Part shown: piece after piece, positions 1 to 8,911 of the stretch
Position numbering within the stretch: position 1 is the first letter of the stretch
Layout: every line of letters begins with the position of its first letter
Assembly: GCA_018819135.1 (NCBI GenBank)
Contig: JAHJQK010000104.1
Span: 1-63,155, forward strand
Direction: 5' to 3'
Origin: Pseudomonadota bacterium
GTDB taxonomy: Bacteria; Desulfobacterota; SM23-61
DNA: 63,155 nt
The notes under the pieces: model-generated
Seen by the model: the letters and a program-made list of their open reading frames with translations, nothing else
Databases searched by the model: none
What the model was told of the DNA's origin: nothing
Position numbers and translations under genes: made by a program

Positions 1-173
1 CGAACGGCGAGTTGCGCGGAGCGCCTCGCCCGATTTGTCCGACCGCGCGCTGATTCGCGCGGCCGAACAAAATCGTTCGAGCGCATTCGCCCTCGGACTT
101 GGCGAGTAAACTCGCCAGCCCGATTGCGAAACGCTCAACTCCGCAATGGCGCGGACGCTTCGCGCCGCGCCAT

Positions 174-302
174 CGGGGCTGCGGATTATCATCCGCTTTC
201 AGTCCGCCGCTTCGCGCCGGCCATCAAGCGGCTGCAGCGGACGGTCGTCCACGTGAGCAAGCTCGCGCGTCCGCCCGCCGCTGATCCGCAGCCCCGTTAG
301 GC
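174..302 (+). repeat. attC-like inverted repeat (left boundary of cassette)
   Basis: A perfect 13-bp inverted repeat (174-186 against 284-296) encloses a GC-rich region with further small palindromes. It is followed directly by GTTAGGC (296-302), which matches the R' core consensus GTTRRRY of integron attC sites. The matching R'' box (GCCTAAC) is not present before the left arm; the sequence there reads GCGCCAT. This is therefore either a degenerate attC or a chance resemblance. DNA from 1 to 173 is equally GC-rich and holds no convincing gene. Confidence 0.45.
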
Positions 303-358
303 GAAGAGTGATTATGAAACTTTAGACTCCAAATCAAGACCGTGATATAATTGAAAGT

Positions 359-631
359 ATGAAAATCGAATGGGACCCGAAAAAGGCAAAGTCGAATCTT
401 AGAAAGCACAGAGTTTCTTTCGAGGAAGCCGCCACTGCACTCAGTGACCCCATGGCCGCAACAGGTGCAGATCCGGATCATTCGATTACAGAGGAACGAT
501 ATGTCACCTTCGGTGTTTCGGAAAGAGGCCGACTATTGGTAGTAGCCCACACCGATGAAAAGGAAACAATTCGAATCATAAGTGCTCGCATAGCGAGCAA
601 AGGAGAGCGAGAACTATATGAAGAAGGATAG
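359..631 (+). CDS. brnT: BrnT-family ribonuclease toxin
   Basis: A 90-residue protein with the typical BrnT layout: N-terminal IEWDPKKAKSNLRKHRVSFEEA, a central RYVTFGVSERGRLLVVAHT strand region and a C-terminal IRIISARIASKGERELYEE helix. In the family, BrnT is a small RelE-fold ribonuclease toxin that inhibits translation and is neutralised by BrnA. The gene overlaps the following antitoxin gene by 14 bp, the usual toxin-first order. The pair lies between attC-like sequences, in line with toxin-antitoxin cassettes known from integrons. The family call is firm; activity here is inferred. Confidence 0.9.
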   Translation: MKIEWDPKKAKSNLRKHRVSFEEAATALSDPMAATGADPDHSITEERYVTFGVSERGRLLVVAHTDEKETIRIISARIASKGERELYEEG

Positions 632-884
632 AGCACCCGACAAGGACGAATTACGAGTCGAGTACAAACGCTCAGATTTTCCTGAAGGGCTGGTGCGCGG
701 GAAGTACGCAAAGCGAATGCGAGAATCATCGAATGTGGTCGTTCTGAAACCAGAAGTTGCTCAAGTATTCCCGAATGAAGACGCTGTGAACACTGCCCTT
801 CTATCGTTAATCGAGCTTGCACAGAAAACTACACGCCTAACAAGGCGCTCCACCGGATCGCCCAAAAAACGGGCTTCCCGGTGA
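618..884 (+). CDS. brnA: BrnA-like antitoxin
   Basis: An 88-residue protein overlapping the 3' end of brnT. The segment FPEGLVRGKYAKRMRESSNVVVLKPEVAQVFPNEDAVNTALLSLIELA matches BrnA antitoxins, which bind DNA through a ribbon-helix-helix domain, neutralise BrnT and repress their own operon. The last roughly 18 residues (basic, TRLTRRSTGSPKKRASR) are encoded by the attC-like hairpin that begins at 835, so the reading frame runs through the recombination-site-like sequence. Such read-through tails suggest the native stop was lost or that the cassette end supplies it. Confidence 0.8.
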   Translation: MKKDRAPDKDELRVEYKRSDFPEGLVRGKYAKRMRESSNVVVLKPEVAQVFPNEDAVNTALLSLIELAQKTTRLTRRSTGSPKKRASR

Positions 885-898
885 GCTTTCCGTTTGAA
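835..898 (+). repeat. attC-like site at the 3' end of the BrnT/BrnA cassette
   Basis: GCCTAAC (835-841) is a perfect R'' core (RYYYAAC). It is followed by an imperfect hairpin in which ACCGG and GCCC pair with GGGC and CCGGT around an A-rich loop. The right end reads CCGTTTGAA (890-898), where a canonical site would have GTTRRRY. The length of about 62 bp fits attC sites. The degraded right core is what would be expected if the cassette had inserted at a non-attC secondary G|TT target at 892. No integrase gene is visible in the window. Confidence 0.5.
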
Positions 899-1003
899 AG
901 CAAAAAGAGAGGGTATTTGAGTAGTGAAGAATGTATGAGATGTTTTAACTGCGTTGAAAATTGTCCTAAAAAGGTTTTAACGTTTTCAAAATTAGAATTC
1001 TAA
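881..1003 (+). pseudogene. 4Fe-4S ferredoxin C-terminal fragment
   Basis: A 40-codon open stretch ending in TAA at 1001-1003 encodes SSEECMRCFNCVENCPKKVL, a C-x2-C-x2-C-x3-C-P 4Fe-4S ligand motif near its C-terminus. Nothing upstream resembles the rest of a ferredoxin or NapH/CcoG-like protein, because the BrnT/BrnA cassette ends here. It is best read as the 3' remnant of a gene cut by cassette insertion or by a deletion. An independent small ferredoxin starting at GTG 881 is less likely because there is only one motif and no ribosome-binding site. Confidence 0.6.
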
Positions 1004-1101
1004 CAATCGGTTAAACCCTGACTTTAAAAAGTCTACGGCTTTTTAAACCCGGTGAACCGCAGCGGTTAGGCTACAAGTCTAAAGGCATCAGGAGGGATCA
1101 C

Positions 1102-1440
1102 ATGGCGAAAGTACTCTATTAGAAACGGAACAAGATCGGATACATCACCCTGAATCGGCCCGACGCCCTCAATGCCCTCGATGACGACCTAAACCATTAA
1201 CTCTGGGCAGTCTGAGATGACTTCGCCAAAGACGACTTCCTGGATGTCGCCATCCTCACCGGCCCGGGGAAAGCCTTCTGCCCAGGGGGCCGACCTGAAA
1301 ACCTTGATTCCCAAATGGGAGAGCAGTACGCTTCCATGATCATGCCCAACAACCAACAGGCGATTAGATCCGCCAAGGAACCGATTCTTGACGTAGCCAG
1401 TCGCACTTTGGACGACGCACTCCGGGAAGGGAGAAAGGCC
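1102..1440 (+). pseudogene. Enoyl-CoA hydratase/isomerase (crotonase) pseudogene
   Basis: From ATG 1102, preceded by GGAGGG, the reading gives crotonase hallmarks: IGYITLNRPDALNALDDDL, then VAILTGPGKAFC and, after a frameshift near 1284, GADLKTL. In-frame stops occur at about 1120, 1198 and 1213. A further piece near 1390-1437 (ILDVASRTLDDALREGR) resembles the C-terminal end of crotonases, so the middle of the gene, roughly half of the usual 260 residues, is missing. Several independent lesions make this a true pseudogene rather than a sequencing artefact. Confidence 0.85.
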
Positions 1441-1468
1441 TTGACTGGCGCGGGGGTTCTTCTATAAT
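1441..1468 (+). promoter_or_regulatory. Sigma-70-type promoter for glmU-glmS
   Basis: TTGACT (1441-1446), a 16-bp spacer and TATAAT (1463-1468) form a near-consensus promoter about 50 bp upstream of the TTG start of glmU. It lies right at the end of the crotonase remnant, so the degraded gene's tail now abuts or supplies the promoter of an essential operon. Confidence 0.7.
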
Positions 1469-1516
1469 AAAAATAAAGTTTAATGCGAAGGAAACTTTAG
1501 CAAAGGAAATAATTTC

Positions 1517-2887
1517 TTGAAATCTTTGGCGGTAATTATCTTGGCTGCAGGCAAGGGCACGCGGATGAAGTCGGATCTGGTCAAGGTTCTCCACCCACTT
1601 GCCGGCACCCCCCTGCTGGCCTTAACCCTGGATTTAGCCAGAAGTCTTCGCCCGGATCGATTGGTCGTGGTGGTAGGTTCCCAAAAAAATCTTGTGCGGG
1701 AGCAGTTCGGGGCGGGTGATCTCCTTTTCGTTGATCAGGAAGAACAGTTAGGCACAGGGCATGCTGTTTTGACTGCCGGCCCTGCCCTCAAGGATTTTCA
1801 GGGAACCGTACTGATTCTTTGCGCTGACGTTCCTTTACTTAGCGAAGAAACGATAAAGAAATTTATAAAATCCCATGAGGAGGGCTTGAATACCCTTTCC
1901 GTTTTGACCACCCGCCTGGAAAATCCCAGCGGCTATGGGCGGGCCTTTCGAGGAGAGAAGGGGCAGCTCCTGCGCATCGTTGAAGAAAAAGACCTGCGGG
2001 CTGGAGAAGAGACGATCCGGGAAATCAATACCGGTATTTATTGCCTCGAAGCCCAATTCCTCTTCTTGGCTTTGTTGGGGTTGAGCGACCAGAATGCCCA
2101 AAAAGAGTATTACCTTACGGATATTGTAGCCACCGCCAGTTCCCAGGGGAAAAAAGCTGCTGCTTACCTAACAGAAGATCCCATGGAAGTGATGGGCATT
2201 AACACCCGCCTGGATTTGGCCAAGGCCAACCAGTACCTGCGGCGCAAGATCGCCGAGCGGCACATGCTGGAGGGAGTAACCCTGATCGACCCCCAGACCA
2301 CTTACATCGACCATCAGGTGGAGATCGGGGGGGATACCGTCCTTTACCCGAACTGCTACCTTTTGGGAAAAACCTCCTTGGGGAAAAACTGCCGGATCGA
2401 GCCCGGCTGTAAAATCACGGATACCCAAGTGGGAAACTTTGTGACCATCAAAGCCTCTTCCGTCATATCGGAGAGCGTCATTGAAGACCGCGTGGAAGTA
2501 GGACCCTTTGCCCATTTACGCCCGCAAACCCTGCTGCGGGAAGGGTCGCGAATCGGCAATTTTGTAGAAGTAAAAAAGTCTGTGATCGGTAAGGGCACCA
2601 AGGCCAATCACCTGAGTTATCTCGGAGACGCCACCGTAGGGGAAAAAGTGAACATCAGCGCAGGAACTATCTTCTGCAACTATGATGGCCACAAGAAACA
2701 TCCGACCATCATCGAGGATGGAGTCTTCGTGGGCAGCAATACCGAGTTGGTCGCCCCGATTAAAATCGGCCGCAATGCGATCATCGGGGCCGGTTCGACG
2801 ATTACCAAGGAAGTCCCGCCGGACCATCTGGCAGTCAGCAGGACCAGGCAGGTGAATTACAAAAGAAGGAGCCGGCGAAAGGATTAA
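1517..2887 (+). CDS. glmU: Bifunctional N-acetylglucosamine-1-phosphate uridyltransferase / glucosamine-1-phosphate acetyltransferase
   Basis: A 456-residue protein, the normal length of GlmU, which makes UDP-GlcNAc for peptidoglycan and lipopolysaccharide in the cytoplasm. The N-terminal nucleotidyltransferase domain starts with [18 protein letters not shown]. It is followed by [15 protein letters not shown] and GYGRAFR motifs, and from about residue 255 by a left-handed beta-helix acetyltransferase domain with hexapeptide repeats, [20 protein letters not shown] and the NYDGHKK acetyl-CoA site. The start is TTG at 1517, with AAAGGA upstream; it is the codon that gives the full nucleotide-binding loop. 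It is followed after 5 bp by glmS, the enzyme that feeds the same pathway. Confidence 0.97.
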   Translation: MKSLAVIILAAGKGTRMKSDLVKVLHPLAGTPLLALTLDLARSLRPDRLVVVVGSQKNLVREQFGAGDLLFVDQEEQLGTGHAVLTAGPALKDFQGTVLILCADVPLLSEETIKKFIKSHEEGLNTLSVLTTRLENPSGYGRAFRGEKGQLLRIVEEKDLRAGEETIREINTGIYCLEAQFLFLALLGLSDQNAQKEYYLTDIVATASSQGKKAAAYLTEDPMEVMGINTRLDLAKANQYLRRKIAERHMLEGVTLIDPQTTYIDHQVEIGGDTVLYPNCYLLGKTSLGKNCRIEPGCKITDTQVGNFVTIKASSVISESVIEDRVEVGPFAHLRPQTLLREGSRIGNFVEVKKSVIGKGTKANHLSYLGDATVGEKVNISAGTIFCNYDGHKKHPTIIEDGVFVGSNTELVAPIKIGRNAIIGAGSTITKEVPPDHLAVSRTRQVNYKRRSRRKD

Positions 2888-2892
2888 AAGTT

Positions 2893-4722
2893 ATGTGCGG
2901 GATCATCGGATACATCGGCCTTCGGGAGACCAAAGAAGTCTTGCTGGAAGGCCTGCGGCGATTGGAATACCGGGGATATGACTCCGCCGGAGTGGCCCTT
3001 CTTCATGAAGGGAAGGTGATCATCCGCCGCTCTCAGGGGAAGCTGAAGGAACTGGAGCGAAAAATTGCCGGGGAGCGGTTTAGCGGCCATATCGGGATTG
3101 GCCACACCCGCTGGGCTACCCATGGAAAACCTTCTGAGGCCAACGCCCATCCCCACAAGGCTGGAGGGGTGGTCGTGGTGCACAACGGCATCATCGAAAA
3201 TTACTTAGCCCTCAAAGGAACCCTTATGCGAGAGGGCCATACCTTCAAGTCGGAAACGGACACGGAGATCCTTTGCCATCTGATCCAGAGCCATCTTTTT
3301 CAAGGAGTGACCTTCGAGGAAGCGGTGCGTCAAGCCTTGCTTAAGGTTCAAGGTTCTTACGCCATCGCCGTCCTCTATGAAGGTGAAAAGGATAAGTTGA
3401 TCGCGGCCCGGAAGGAAAGCCCCCTGATTTTGGGCTTGGGAGAGGGAGAAGCTTTCGTGGCCTCGGACATTCCCGCAATTCTCTCTTATACCCGAAAAAT
3501 GATTTTTTTGGAAGACGGCGAGATGGCCGTAATCCAGGAGCGATCCTTTCGGATCACTACTCTCTGGGGGGAGAGTCGGCAGCGGCCGCCCAAGGAGATT
3601 CTCTGGGATCCGGTAACGGCCGAGAAGGGTGGGTTCAAACATTTTATGCTCAAAGAGATCTTTGAGCAGCCGAGAGCGGTTGGCGACACGATCCGGGGCC
3701 GGGTCTCCTTGGAAGAAGGCCAGGTCGTACTGGGAGAAACGGGTCTAAGCGCCAAAGCCATGAAAGATATTCGCCGGGTGTGCATTATCGCCTGCGGCAC
3801 TTCTTACCACGCTGCTCTGGTGGGAAAGTTCATGATCGAAGCTCTGGCCCGGGTCCCTGTCGAAGTCGATTTGGGGTCGGAGTTTCGCTACCGGGATCCC
3901 ATCGTGGGTTCCCATGACCTTCTTCTGGCCATCTCCCAATCGGGTGAAACCACCGACACCCTGGCCGCTTTTCGCGAGGCAAAACGGAAAGGAATGCGCA
4001 CCCTGTCCATTTGCAACGTGGTGGACAGCAGTCTGACCCGGGAATCGGACGGGGTTTTTTATACCCACGCCGGGCCGGAGATCGGCGTGGCCTCGACGAA
4101 GGCTTTTACCACCCAGTTGGTGGGGCTCTTCCTCCTGGCTCTGCACTTGGCCGAAACCCGGGAAACAATCGGCCGCCAGGTCATCAAGGACCTGCTGGAC
4201 GCCCTGCTGAAGATCCCCCACCAGGTTCAGCAAACCCTGGATCTGAACCCGCAGATCGAAGCCCTGGCCAAGAAGTACATGAACGCCCGGGACTTTCTCT
4301 ATCTCGGACGGGGAGTGAATTATCCCATCGCCCTCGAGGGGGCCTTGAAGTTGAAGGAGATCTCCTACATCCATGCCGAGGGATATCCCGCAGGAGAGAT
4401 GAAGCATGGGCCCATTGCTCTGATTGATGAGGATATGCCAGTGGTTGTGTTGGCCCCCAAAGGGCAGACCCATGAAAAGATCCTGAACAACATCGAAGAA
4501 GTCCGGGCGCGGGACGGAAAAGTCATTGCCCTGACCAACCCTTCCTGCCAGGAAGTGATCTCCAAGGCCAGAGATACCCTGTTGATCCCGGAGGCCCATC
4601 CTTTACTGACTCCCATCCTTCTGACTGTTCCCCTGCAGCTATTGGCCTATAACGTGGCCGTCCTCAAAGGGACGGATGTTGACCAGCCGCGGAACCTGGC
4701 CAAGAGCGTGACCGTGGAATAA
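2893..4722 (+). CDS. glmS: Glutamine--fructose-6-phosphate aminotransferase (isomerizing)
   Basis: A 609-residue protein, full length for GlmS, which converts fructose-6-phosphate and glutamine to glucosamine-6-phosphate. The catalytic Cys2 follows the initiator Met ([20 protein letters not shown]). [11 protein letters not shown] and the EIDTEI-like SETDTEIL motif mark the class-II glutamine amidotransferase domain (1-240). Two SIS domains follow (about 290-430 and 460-600) with [13 protein letters not shown] and the C-terminal KSVTVE tail. Its ribosome-binding site (GAAAGGA) lies inside the end of glmU, so the two genes form one operon. Confidence 0.98.
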   Translation: MCGIIGYIGLRETKEVLLEGLRRLEYRGYDSAGVALLHEGKVIIRRSQGKLKELERKIAGERFSGHIGIGHTRWATHGKPSEANAHPHKAGGVVVVHNGIIENYLALKGTLMREGHTFKSETDTEILCHLIQSHLFQGVTFEEAVRQALLKVQGSYAIAVLYEGEKDKLIAARKESPLILGLGEGEAFVASDIPAILSYTRKMIFLEDGEMAVIQERSFRITTLWGESRQRPPKEILWDPVTAEKGGFKHFMLKEIFEQPRAVGDTIRGRVSLEEGQVVLGETGLSAKAMKDIRRVCIIACGTSYHAALVGKFMIEALARVPVEVDLGSEFRYRDPIVGSHDLLLAISQSGETTDTLAAFREAKRKGMRTLSICNVVDSSLTRESDGVFYTHAGPEIGVASTKAFTTQLVGLFLLALHLAETRETIGRQVIKDLLDALLKIPHQVQQTLDLNPQIEALAKKYMNARDFLYLGRGVNYPIALEGALKLKEISYIHAEGYPAGEMKHGPIALIDEDMPVVVLAPKGQTHEKILNNIEEVRARDGKVIALTNPSCQEVISKARDTLLIPEAHPLLTPILLTVPLQLLAYNVAVLKGTDVDQPRNLAKSVTVE

Positions 4723-4753
4723 GATCGCCGATAGAAGGGGAAGGATTTTCCCG

Positions 4754-6115
4754 GTGAAAAAAAACCTTGGCACACTCCGGAGGGATGCTCGCAAGATTTT
4801 TTCCCAAGCCCTTTGGGCCGCAGACCCCAAAAATATCATCTCCACGCAAGTTTTCCTTCGCAGCCAATTTCTTTGCGTTGGTTCGAAGAGGTATCCTCTA
4901 TCCCGCTATCAGCGGATTTTTGTGGCCGGCTGCGGGAAAGCTTCTGCCGCCATGGCTTACAGCTTGGAGAAAATTCTGGGTTCGCGGATCACGGCCGGCC
5001 TGGTGAATGTAAAGTACGGCCATACCCAAAAGTTGAAGCGCATCCGCCTCCAAGAGGCAGGCCATCCGCTGCCTGATCCCCAAGGCCTGCAAGGGGCTCA
5101 GGAGATGGTCAGGATGCTGAGTAACCTCACGGAGCACGATTTGGTGATCTTTCTCATTTCGGGAGGAGGTTCAGCCTTGCTTCCTTTTCCCTCACCCGGC
5201 ATCACTCTTCAGGAGAAACAAAAAGTCACGGACTTACTGTTAGGCTGCGGGGCTACCATCCAGGAGATCAATACCATAAGAAAACACCTTTCCCTGCTTA
5301 AAGGGGGAGGGCTGGCCAGAAGGGTATATCCGGCAACCCTGATTTCCTTAATCTTGTCGGATGTCATCGGGGACCCCCTGGACGCCATTGCTTCCGGACC
5401 AACAGTCCCGGACCCCACGACCTTCGGCGACTGCGCCCGCATTCTGGACCGGTATGGGCTTTGGGAAAAAATCCCTCTTGCGGTTGCCCGGCATATTCGG
5501 GAAGGGTTAAAGGGGAATAAGGAGGAGACGCTCAAAGCAGGAGCGCCAGCCTTTGCCAGGGTAAACAATCTGATCGTGGGGAATAACTTTTTAGCCATGA
5601 AGGCGGCTCAAAAAAAAGCCAAAGCCCTGGGTTATCGCCCTTTCCTGCTCTCTTCCATTATCGAGGGAGAAACACGGGAGGTGGCCAAGGTCCACGCCGC
5701 CATTGCCAAAGAAGTGCTCCGGACAAGAAATCCGGTTGCACCTCCGGCCTGTATTCTTTCGGGGGGGGAAACTACGGTGACCCTAAAAGGGCAAGGAAAA
5801 GGGGGAAGGAATCAAGAGTTTGCTTTGGCTGTAGCCCTGGAGATTGCCGGCTGGAGAGGGATCGCTATTTTGAGCGCCGGGACCGATGGAACCGATGGGC
5901 CGACAGATGCAGCCGGAGCTTTCGCCGATGGAGAAACTGTCCAACGCGCTAAGGCCTTGGGTTTAGACCCATGGGGTTCCCTCGAGGAAAACGATTCTTA
6001 TCCTTTCTTTCAAGCGTTGGGAGACCTCCTGATCACAGGTCCAACCGGCACCAACGTCATGGATCTACGCATTTTGCTGGTGGAAAAACCCCAGGACCAT
6101 AAAGCCAAAAGATAA
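4754..6115 (+). CDS. Glycerate 2-kinase (DUF4147/MOFRL family)
   Basis: A 453-residue protein of the glycerate kinase type that phosphorylates D-glycerate to 2-phosphoglycerate. Visible hallmarks are VAGCGKASAAMA and ISGGGSALLP in the N-terminal DUF4147 domain, LSDVIGDPLDAIASGPTVPDP, and a C-terminal MOFRL domain with LSGGETTVTLKGQGKGGRNQ and SAGTDGTDGPTDAAGA. The start is GTG 4754, 31 bp after glmS, so it is probably transcribed with the glm genes. It may link one-carbon/serine or glyoxylate metabolism to glycolysis. The family assignment is secure; the exact phosphorylated position is known only for homologues. Confidence 0.93.
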   Translation: MKKNLGTLRRDARKIFSQALWAADPKNIISTQVFLRSQFLCVGSKRYPLSRYQRIFVAGCGKASAAMAYSLEKILGSRITAGLVNVKYGHTQKLKRIRLQEAGHPLPDPQGLQGAQEMVRMLSNLTEHDLVIFLISGGGSALLPFPSPGITLQEKQKVTDLLLGCGATIQEINTIRKHLSLLKGGGLARRVYPATLISLILSDVIGDPLDAIASGPTVPDPTTFGDCARILDRYGLWEKIPLAVARHIREGLKGNKEETLKAGAPAFARVNNLIVGNNFLAMKAAQKKAKALGYRPFLLSSIIEGETREVAKVHAAIAKEVLRTRNPVAPPACILSGGETTVTLKGQGKGGRNQEFALAVALEIAGWRGIAILSAGTDGTDGPTDAAGAFADGETVQRAKALGLDPWGSLEENDSYPFFQALGDLLITGPTGTNVMDLRILLVEKPQDHKAKR

Positions 6116-6138
6116 TTAATAGTATAGGATTTTTCTTA

Positions 6139-6221
6139 TTGGACACAGATGAACACAGATTTTCAGGATATAAAATGCAGAAAATAGTTATCTGCGTTTA
6201 TCCGTGGAAATCTGTGTCCAA
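6139..6221. repeat. Dispersed repeat family A (copy 1)
   Basis: The ends TTGGACACAGAT and ATCTGTGTCCAA form an inverted repeat around an AT-rich centre. Related copies lie at 9880-9998, 15581-15688, 33904-34005 and 38519-38622, always between genes. Confidence 0.8.
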
Positions 6222-6274
6222 ATTAATTTAAAAAAACGTGCCTCCTCAGGGGTAGCAGCAGGGAAAGGGGAAAG

Positions 6275-6727
6275 ATGATTACCGCGGAAAGGTTGGCTCA
6301 AAGCTGGTTCTTCAAGGGATTCACCAGGTCGCAGATCGATACCCTGTTAGCCAATGGCCAGGAGGTTTCTTATCCGGCAGGGGGAAAAGTTTTGGTCGAA
6401 CGGGAGCCCGCAGAGTCTTTTCATGTCCTGGTGCAAGGAGCCGTCTCCATCAAAATGCGCATAGAAGAGCATGGTGAACTGGTCTTGAGTAGGCTTACAC
6501 AAAGCGGGGAAATTTTCGGGTGGTCTACTTTAGTGGAAGGAGGCCGTTTTACGGCAACGGCGGAATGTTTAGAGGAAAGCAGGATTATATCTTTTAAACG
6601 GAAAAATTTAGAGGACCTTTTCACCAGAGATCCCAACCTGGGATACCTTTTTATGAAAAGATTGGCCATCCTGATCTCTCGCCGTCTGGAGAGTACCCGA
6701 GCCCTTTGGTTAAAGGAAATCTCGTAA
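6275..6727 (+). CDS. Cyclic-nucleotide-binding-domain protein (no HTH)
   Basis: A 150-residue protein consisting almost entirely of a cNMP-binding beta-roll of the CRP/FNR superfamily (VSYPAGGKVLVEREPAESFHVL, GEIFGWSTLVEGGRFTATAECLE). It ends in a helical LGYLFMKRLAILISRRLESTR segment. It lacks the C-terminal winged helix of CRP regulators, so DNA binding is unlikely. It may be a stand-alone sensor or partner protein. The phosphate-binding RA pair of true cAMP binders is not obvious, so the ligand is unknown. It stands alone between repeats, with GGAAAGGGG upstream of the ATG. Confidence 0.8.
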   Translation: MITAERLAQSWFFKGFTRSQIDTLLANGQEVSYPAGGKVLVEREPAESFHVLVQGAVSIKMRIEEHGELVLSRLTQSGEIFGWSTLVEGGRFTATAECLEESRIISFKRKNLEDLFTRDPNLGYLFMKRLAILISRRLESTRALWLKEIS

Positions 6728-6736
6728 ACAAGCAAA

Positions 6737-6763
6737 GTAGGGGCACGGTCACCGTGCCCCTAC
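6737..6763. repeat. GTAGGGGCACG palindrome (copy 1)
   Basis: A perfect 27-bp hairpin, GTAGGGGCACGGT paired with ACCGTGCCCCTAC. A second copy follows at 6789. The two hairpins lie between convergent genes (the cNMP-binding gene and the PP2C gene) and could stop or stabilise both transcripts, although no T-run follows. Confidence 0.85.
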
Positions 6764-6788
6764 ATCAGATGCCAGGCGCGCAAATCCT

Positions 6789-6816
6789 GTAGGGGCACGA
6801 TGCTTCGTGCCCCTAC
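6789..6816. repeat. GTAGGGGCACG palindrome (copy 2)
   Basis: A 28-bp hairpin with the same outer arms as copy 1 (GTAGGGGCACGA / TCGTGCCCCTAC) and a changed centre. It is a REP-like palindrome of the kind found between genes in many environmental genomes. Confidence 0.85.
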
Positions 6817-6835
6817 TAAACTTTTTACGAGGCCA

Positions 6836-7603
6836 TCATTCTTGGTTGATTTGAATCAGAAGAACGGTGATGTTATCCTTTCCCCCCCGGAAGTTGGCCA
6901 GATGGATCAAGTTGTTACAGTTGCCATTTAGATCTTCTGAATTCTGGCTGACCACTCCGAGCATTTCCTCATCCCGGACTAAATCAGAAAGCCCATCCGA
7001 GCAGAGAAGCAAGAAGTCCCCCTGCTGAACTTCCAGCTCTTGTATATCCACATCGATTGTAGGTTGGATGCCCAGGGCCCGGGTGACAATATTTTTATGG
7101 GGCGACGCCGCTAAAGCATCCTTGGCGATCAAACCCTGTTTATATTGCTCCCATACCCAGGAATGGTCCTCAGTGACCTGCTGGATGCCTTGGTCCCGTA
7201 GATGGTAAAGACGGCTGTCCCCGACATGGGCCACAATGGGGGAGGAGGTTGAAAAGAAAACGGCCACGAGCGTGGTTCCCATCCCTTTATATTCTCTATT
7301 CTCTTGCGAAGCCTTGTAAATTCTTTGGTTCGCTAAGCGGATGCCATTGACCATGAGGTTAGCCGGGGATGAGAGGACGGCTGTGCTGTCTTCGGATAGG
7401 GTCGCTTCTTTTTCTTTCCCAACTCGAGCTATAGATTCCTGTAGGGATTCTATGGCCAAGCGGCTGGCCACTTCCCCGGAGGCATGACCTCCCATACCGT
7501 CGGCTACGGCAAAAATTCCCAGAACAGGATCAGCAAGAAAAGAGTCTTCATTATTTTTGCGGACCCGGCCCATGTCCGAGGCCACGGCGAACCTAACCCT
7601 CAT
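6836..7603 (-). CDS. PP2C-family serine/threonine phosphatase
   Basis: A 255-residue protein with all the main PP2C motifs: SDMGRVRKNNEDSF, FAVADGMGGHASGEVAS, GTTLVAVFF, VAHVGDSRLYHLRD, LLCSDGLSD and GGKDNITVLL. These Asp residues bind the two catalytic metals. Stp1-type enzymes dephosphorylate Ser/Thr phosphoproteins in the cytoplasm. It lies directly downstream of an FHA-domain gene, a common pairing in phosphothreonine signalling, but no Ser/Thr kinase is visible in the window. Confidence 0.95.
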   Translation of the reverse strand: MRVRFAVASDMGRVRKNNEDSFLADPVLGIFAVADGMGGHASGEVASRLAIESLQESIARVGKEKEATLSEDSTAVLSSPANLMVNGIRLANQRIYKASQENREYKGMGTTLVAVFFSTSSPIVAHVGDSRLYHLRDQGIQQVTEDHSWVWEQYKQGLIAKDALAASPHKNIVTRALGIQPTIDVDIQELEVQQGDFLLLCSDGLSDLVRDEEMLGVVSQNSEDLNGNCNNLIHLANFRGGKDNITVLLIQINQE

Positions 7604-7660
7604 GATTCCTCATCGTCAAAAAATTTAATGTGGCAGGGGGCATCGGCATGAATCCGGAGG

Positions 7661-8375
7661 CTAATGGGTGAAGATGAAGGAACTGTTTCCAATCTGGATC
7701 TCATCCCTGTTCTTCAGGATGTGTTCCTCCGTGATCTTAATTCCGTTCACCTTCGTGCTGGAAAAGAACCCCCCCCACGTGGGATATGTAGAAGCGGTCT
7801 CCGTGTCGGCTGATCTTGGCATGCGGGGAGGAGACAAACCATCCTTCTACAGGAATATCGTCAACGGCACCCTTGCCGAGGGTGGTTATTTCTTTGTTAA
7901 TCTTAAAATCGGTTCCTTTCCTCGACCCTTGGGTGGCGGCAAGAGATGGCCATTGAAAAGCTTTTTGCTCGGGGACGGCCTGCGGTTCAAGACCAGGCTT
8001 CCGCTTGGCCGAATCAAAGATCATCGTTCCTTCGACGTCTTCCTTGGGAAGAACTTTCACTGCGGGCTGAGGGGCTTTGGCCAGACCTCTTACCTGGATT
8101 TGAAATTTGGCAATACCGATAACATCACCTTCGTTCAGCGGGTGGTCGTTGGCATCAATCTGCACGCCGTTGAGGAAGGTACCATTAGAACTCTGCAGGT
8201 CTCTTACGACATAGCTCGTCCCCTCTTTTAACTCGACCTGAGCATGTTTGCGGGAGACGGCAATATTATCGATCATTATTTCGTTTTCCTTGGATCGGCC
8301 AATCGTAATCAGGCTTTTTTCCAGGTTGAACTCTTCAATCTGGGTGTCTTTCAGCTTCAGGATCAATTTGATCAT
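7661..8375 (-). pseudogene. Double-FHA-domain protein, frameshifted at a G8 tract
   Basis: The first frame (8375 to 7737) gives a 212-residue protein with a complete N-terminal FHA domain (TIGRSKENEIMIDN, SRKHAQV, LQSSNGTFLNGV) and the start of a second one (ITTLGKGAVDDIPVEG, SSPHAKISR). It then ends out of frame. At a run of eight G on the coding strand (complement of 7769-7776), removing one base restores SHVGGFFSSTKVNGIKI and an ordinary FHA ending, with stop at 7661-7663. FHA domains bind phosphothreonine peptides, matching the neighbouring PP2C gene. The lesion may be real, phase-variable or a sequencing error. Confidence 0.8.
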
Positions 8376-8391
8376 GGTATTCTCCTTTCGC

Positions 8392-8859
8392 CTATTTACT
8401 CCCCACGAGATAATAATAGAGTATCCCTAAACCCGCTACCGTGGCTGTTGTGACTCCGCTCCAGAATAGCCAATTTTTTTGGTCGTCGTTCAGAGCGGAA
8501 GGGTCGTCGTCAATGACTACGTAAGCCACCTTTTTCCCGTCGATGAAGGAGATGAGGCGAACCGGGTCAGTGTAGATCCATTCATACACCCGCTCGCGCT
8601 CGGGGGAAAGCTTGCGAAAAAAACGAACATATTGAGGAGAACCCATCTTCTCCCAGGCGAACGTCTCATCCGGTGAAAGTCGTGCAGGATCTATTTTCTT
8701 CACCTTCCACCTTTGCCCTATGTGGGTCTTTTCGCTTTTTTGTAGATAAGCAGGCTTATAACTGCATCCCAGAGAAGCCAACAAAAAGGCTGCCAGAACG
8801 GAGTAGACCACCAAAGGTCTGAATTGTAATAAGGAAGTCCTGCCCCGAGAAAAATTCAT
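8392..8859 (-). CDS. Putative lipoprotein of unknown function
   Basis: A 155-residue protein starting at ATG 8859 with AGGA upstream. A hydrophobic signal ends in a lipobox (FLLASLGC), predicting lipid attachment in the periplasm. The mature part is polar (IDPARLSPDETFAWEKMGSP, a conserved-looking aromatic FFRKLSPERERVYEWIYTD stretch), and a C-terminal hydrophobic segment (WSGVTTATVAGLGILYYYLV) could be a membrane anchor. I do not recognise a family. It sits in a minus-strand run with the FHA and PP2C genes. Confidence 0.7.
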   Translation of the reverse strand: MNFSRGRTSLLQFRPLVVYSVLAAFLLASLGCSYKPAYLQKSEKTHIGQRWKVKKIDPARLSPDETFAWEKMGSPQYVRFFRKLSPERERVYEWIYTDPVRLISFIDGKKVAYVVIDDDPSALNDDQKNWLFWSGVTTATVAGLGILYYYLVGSK

Positions 8860-8911
8860 TTTGCTTTTCCTAAAATTTCTTTCCCCTGTCTTACGTCTTA
8901 TCAATAGCATT

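Noticed and set aside
1055-1071. GTTAGGC at the end of the palindrome AACCGCAGCGGTT as a further attC core
   Set aside because: There is no matching GCCTAAC at attC distance; 835 is too far and belongs to another hairpin.
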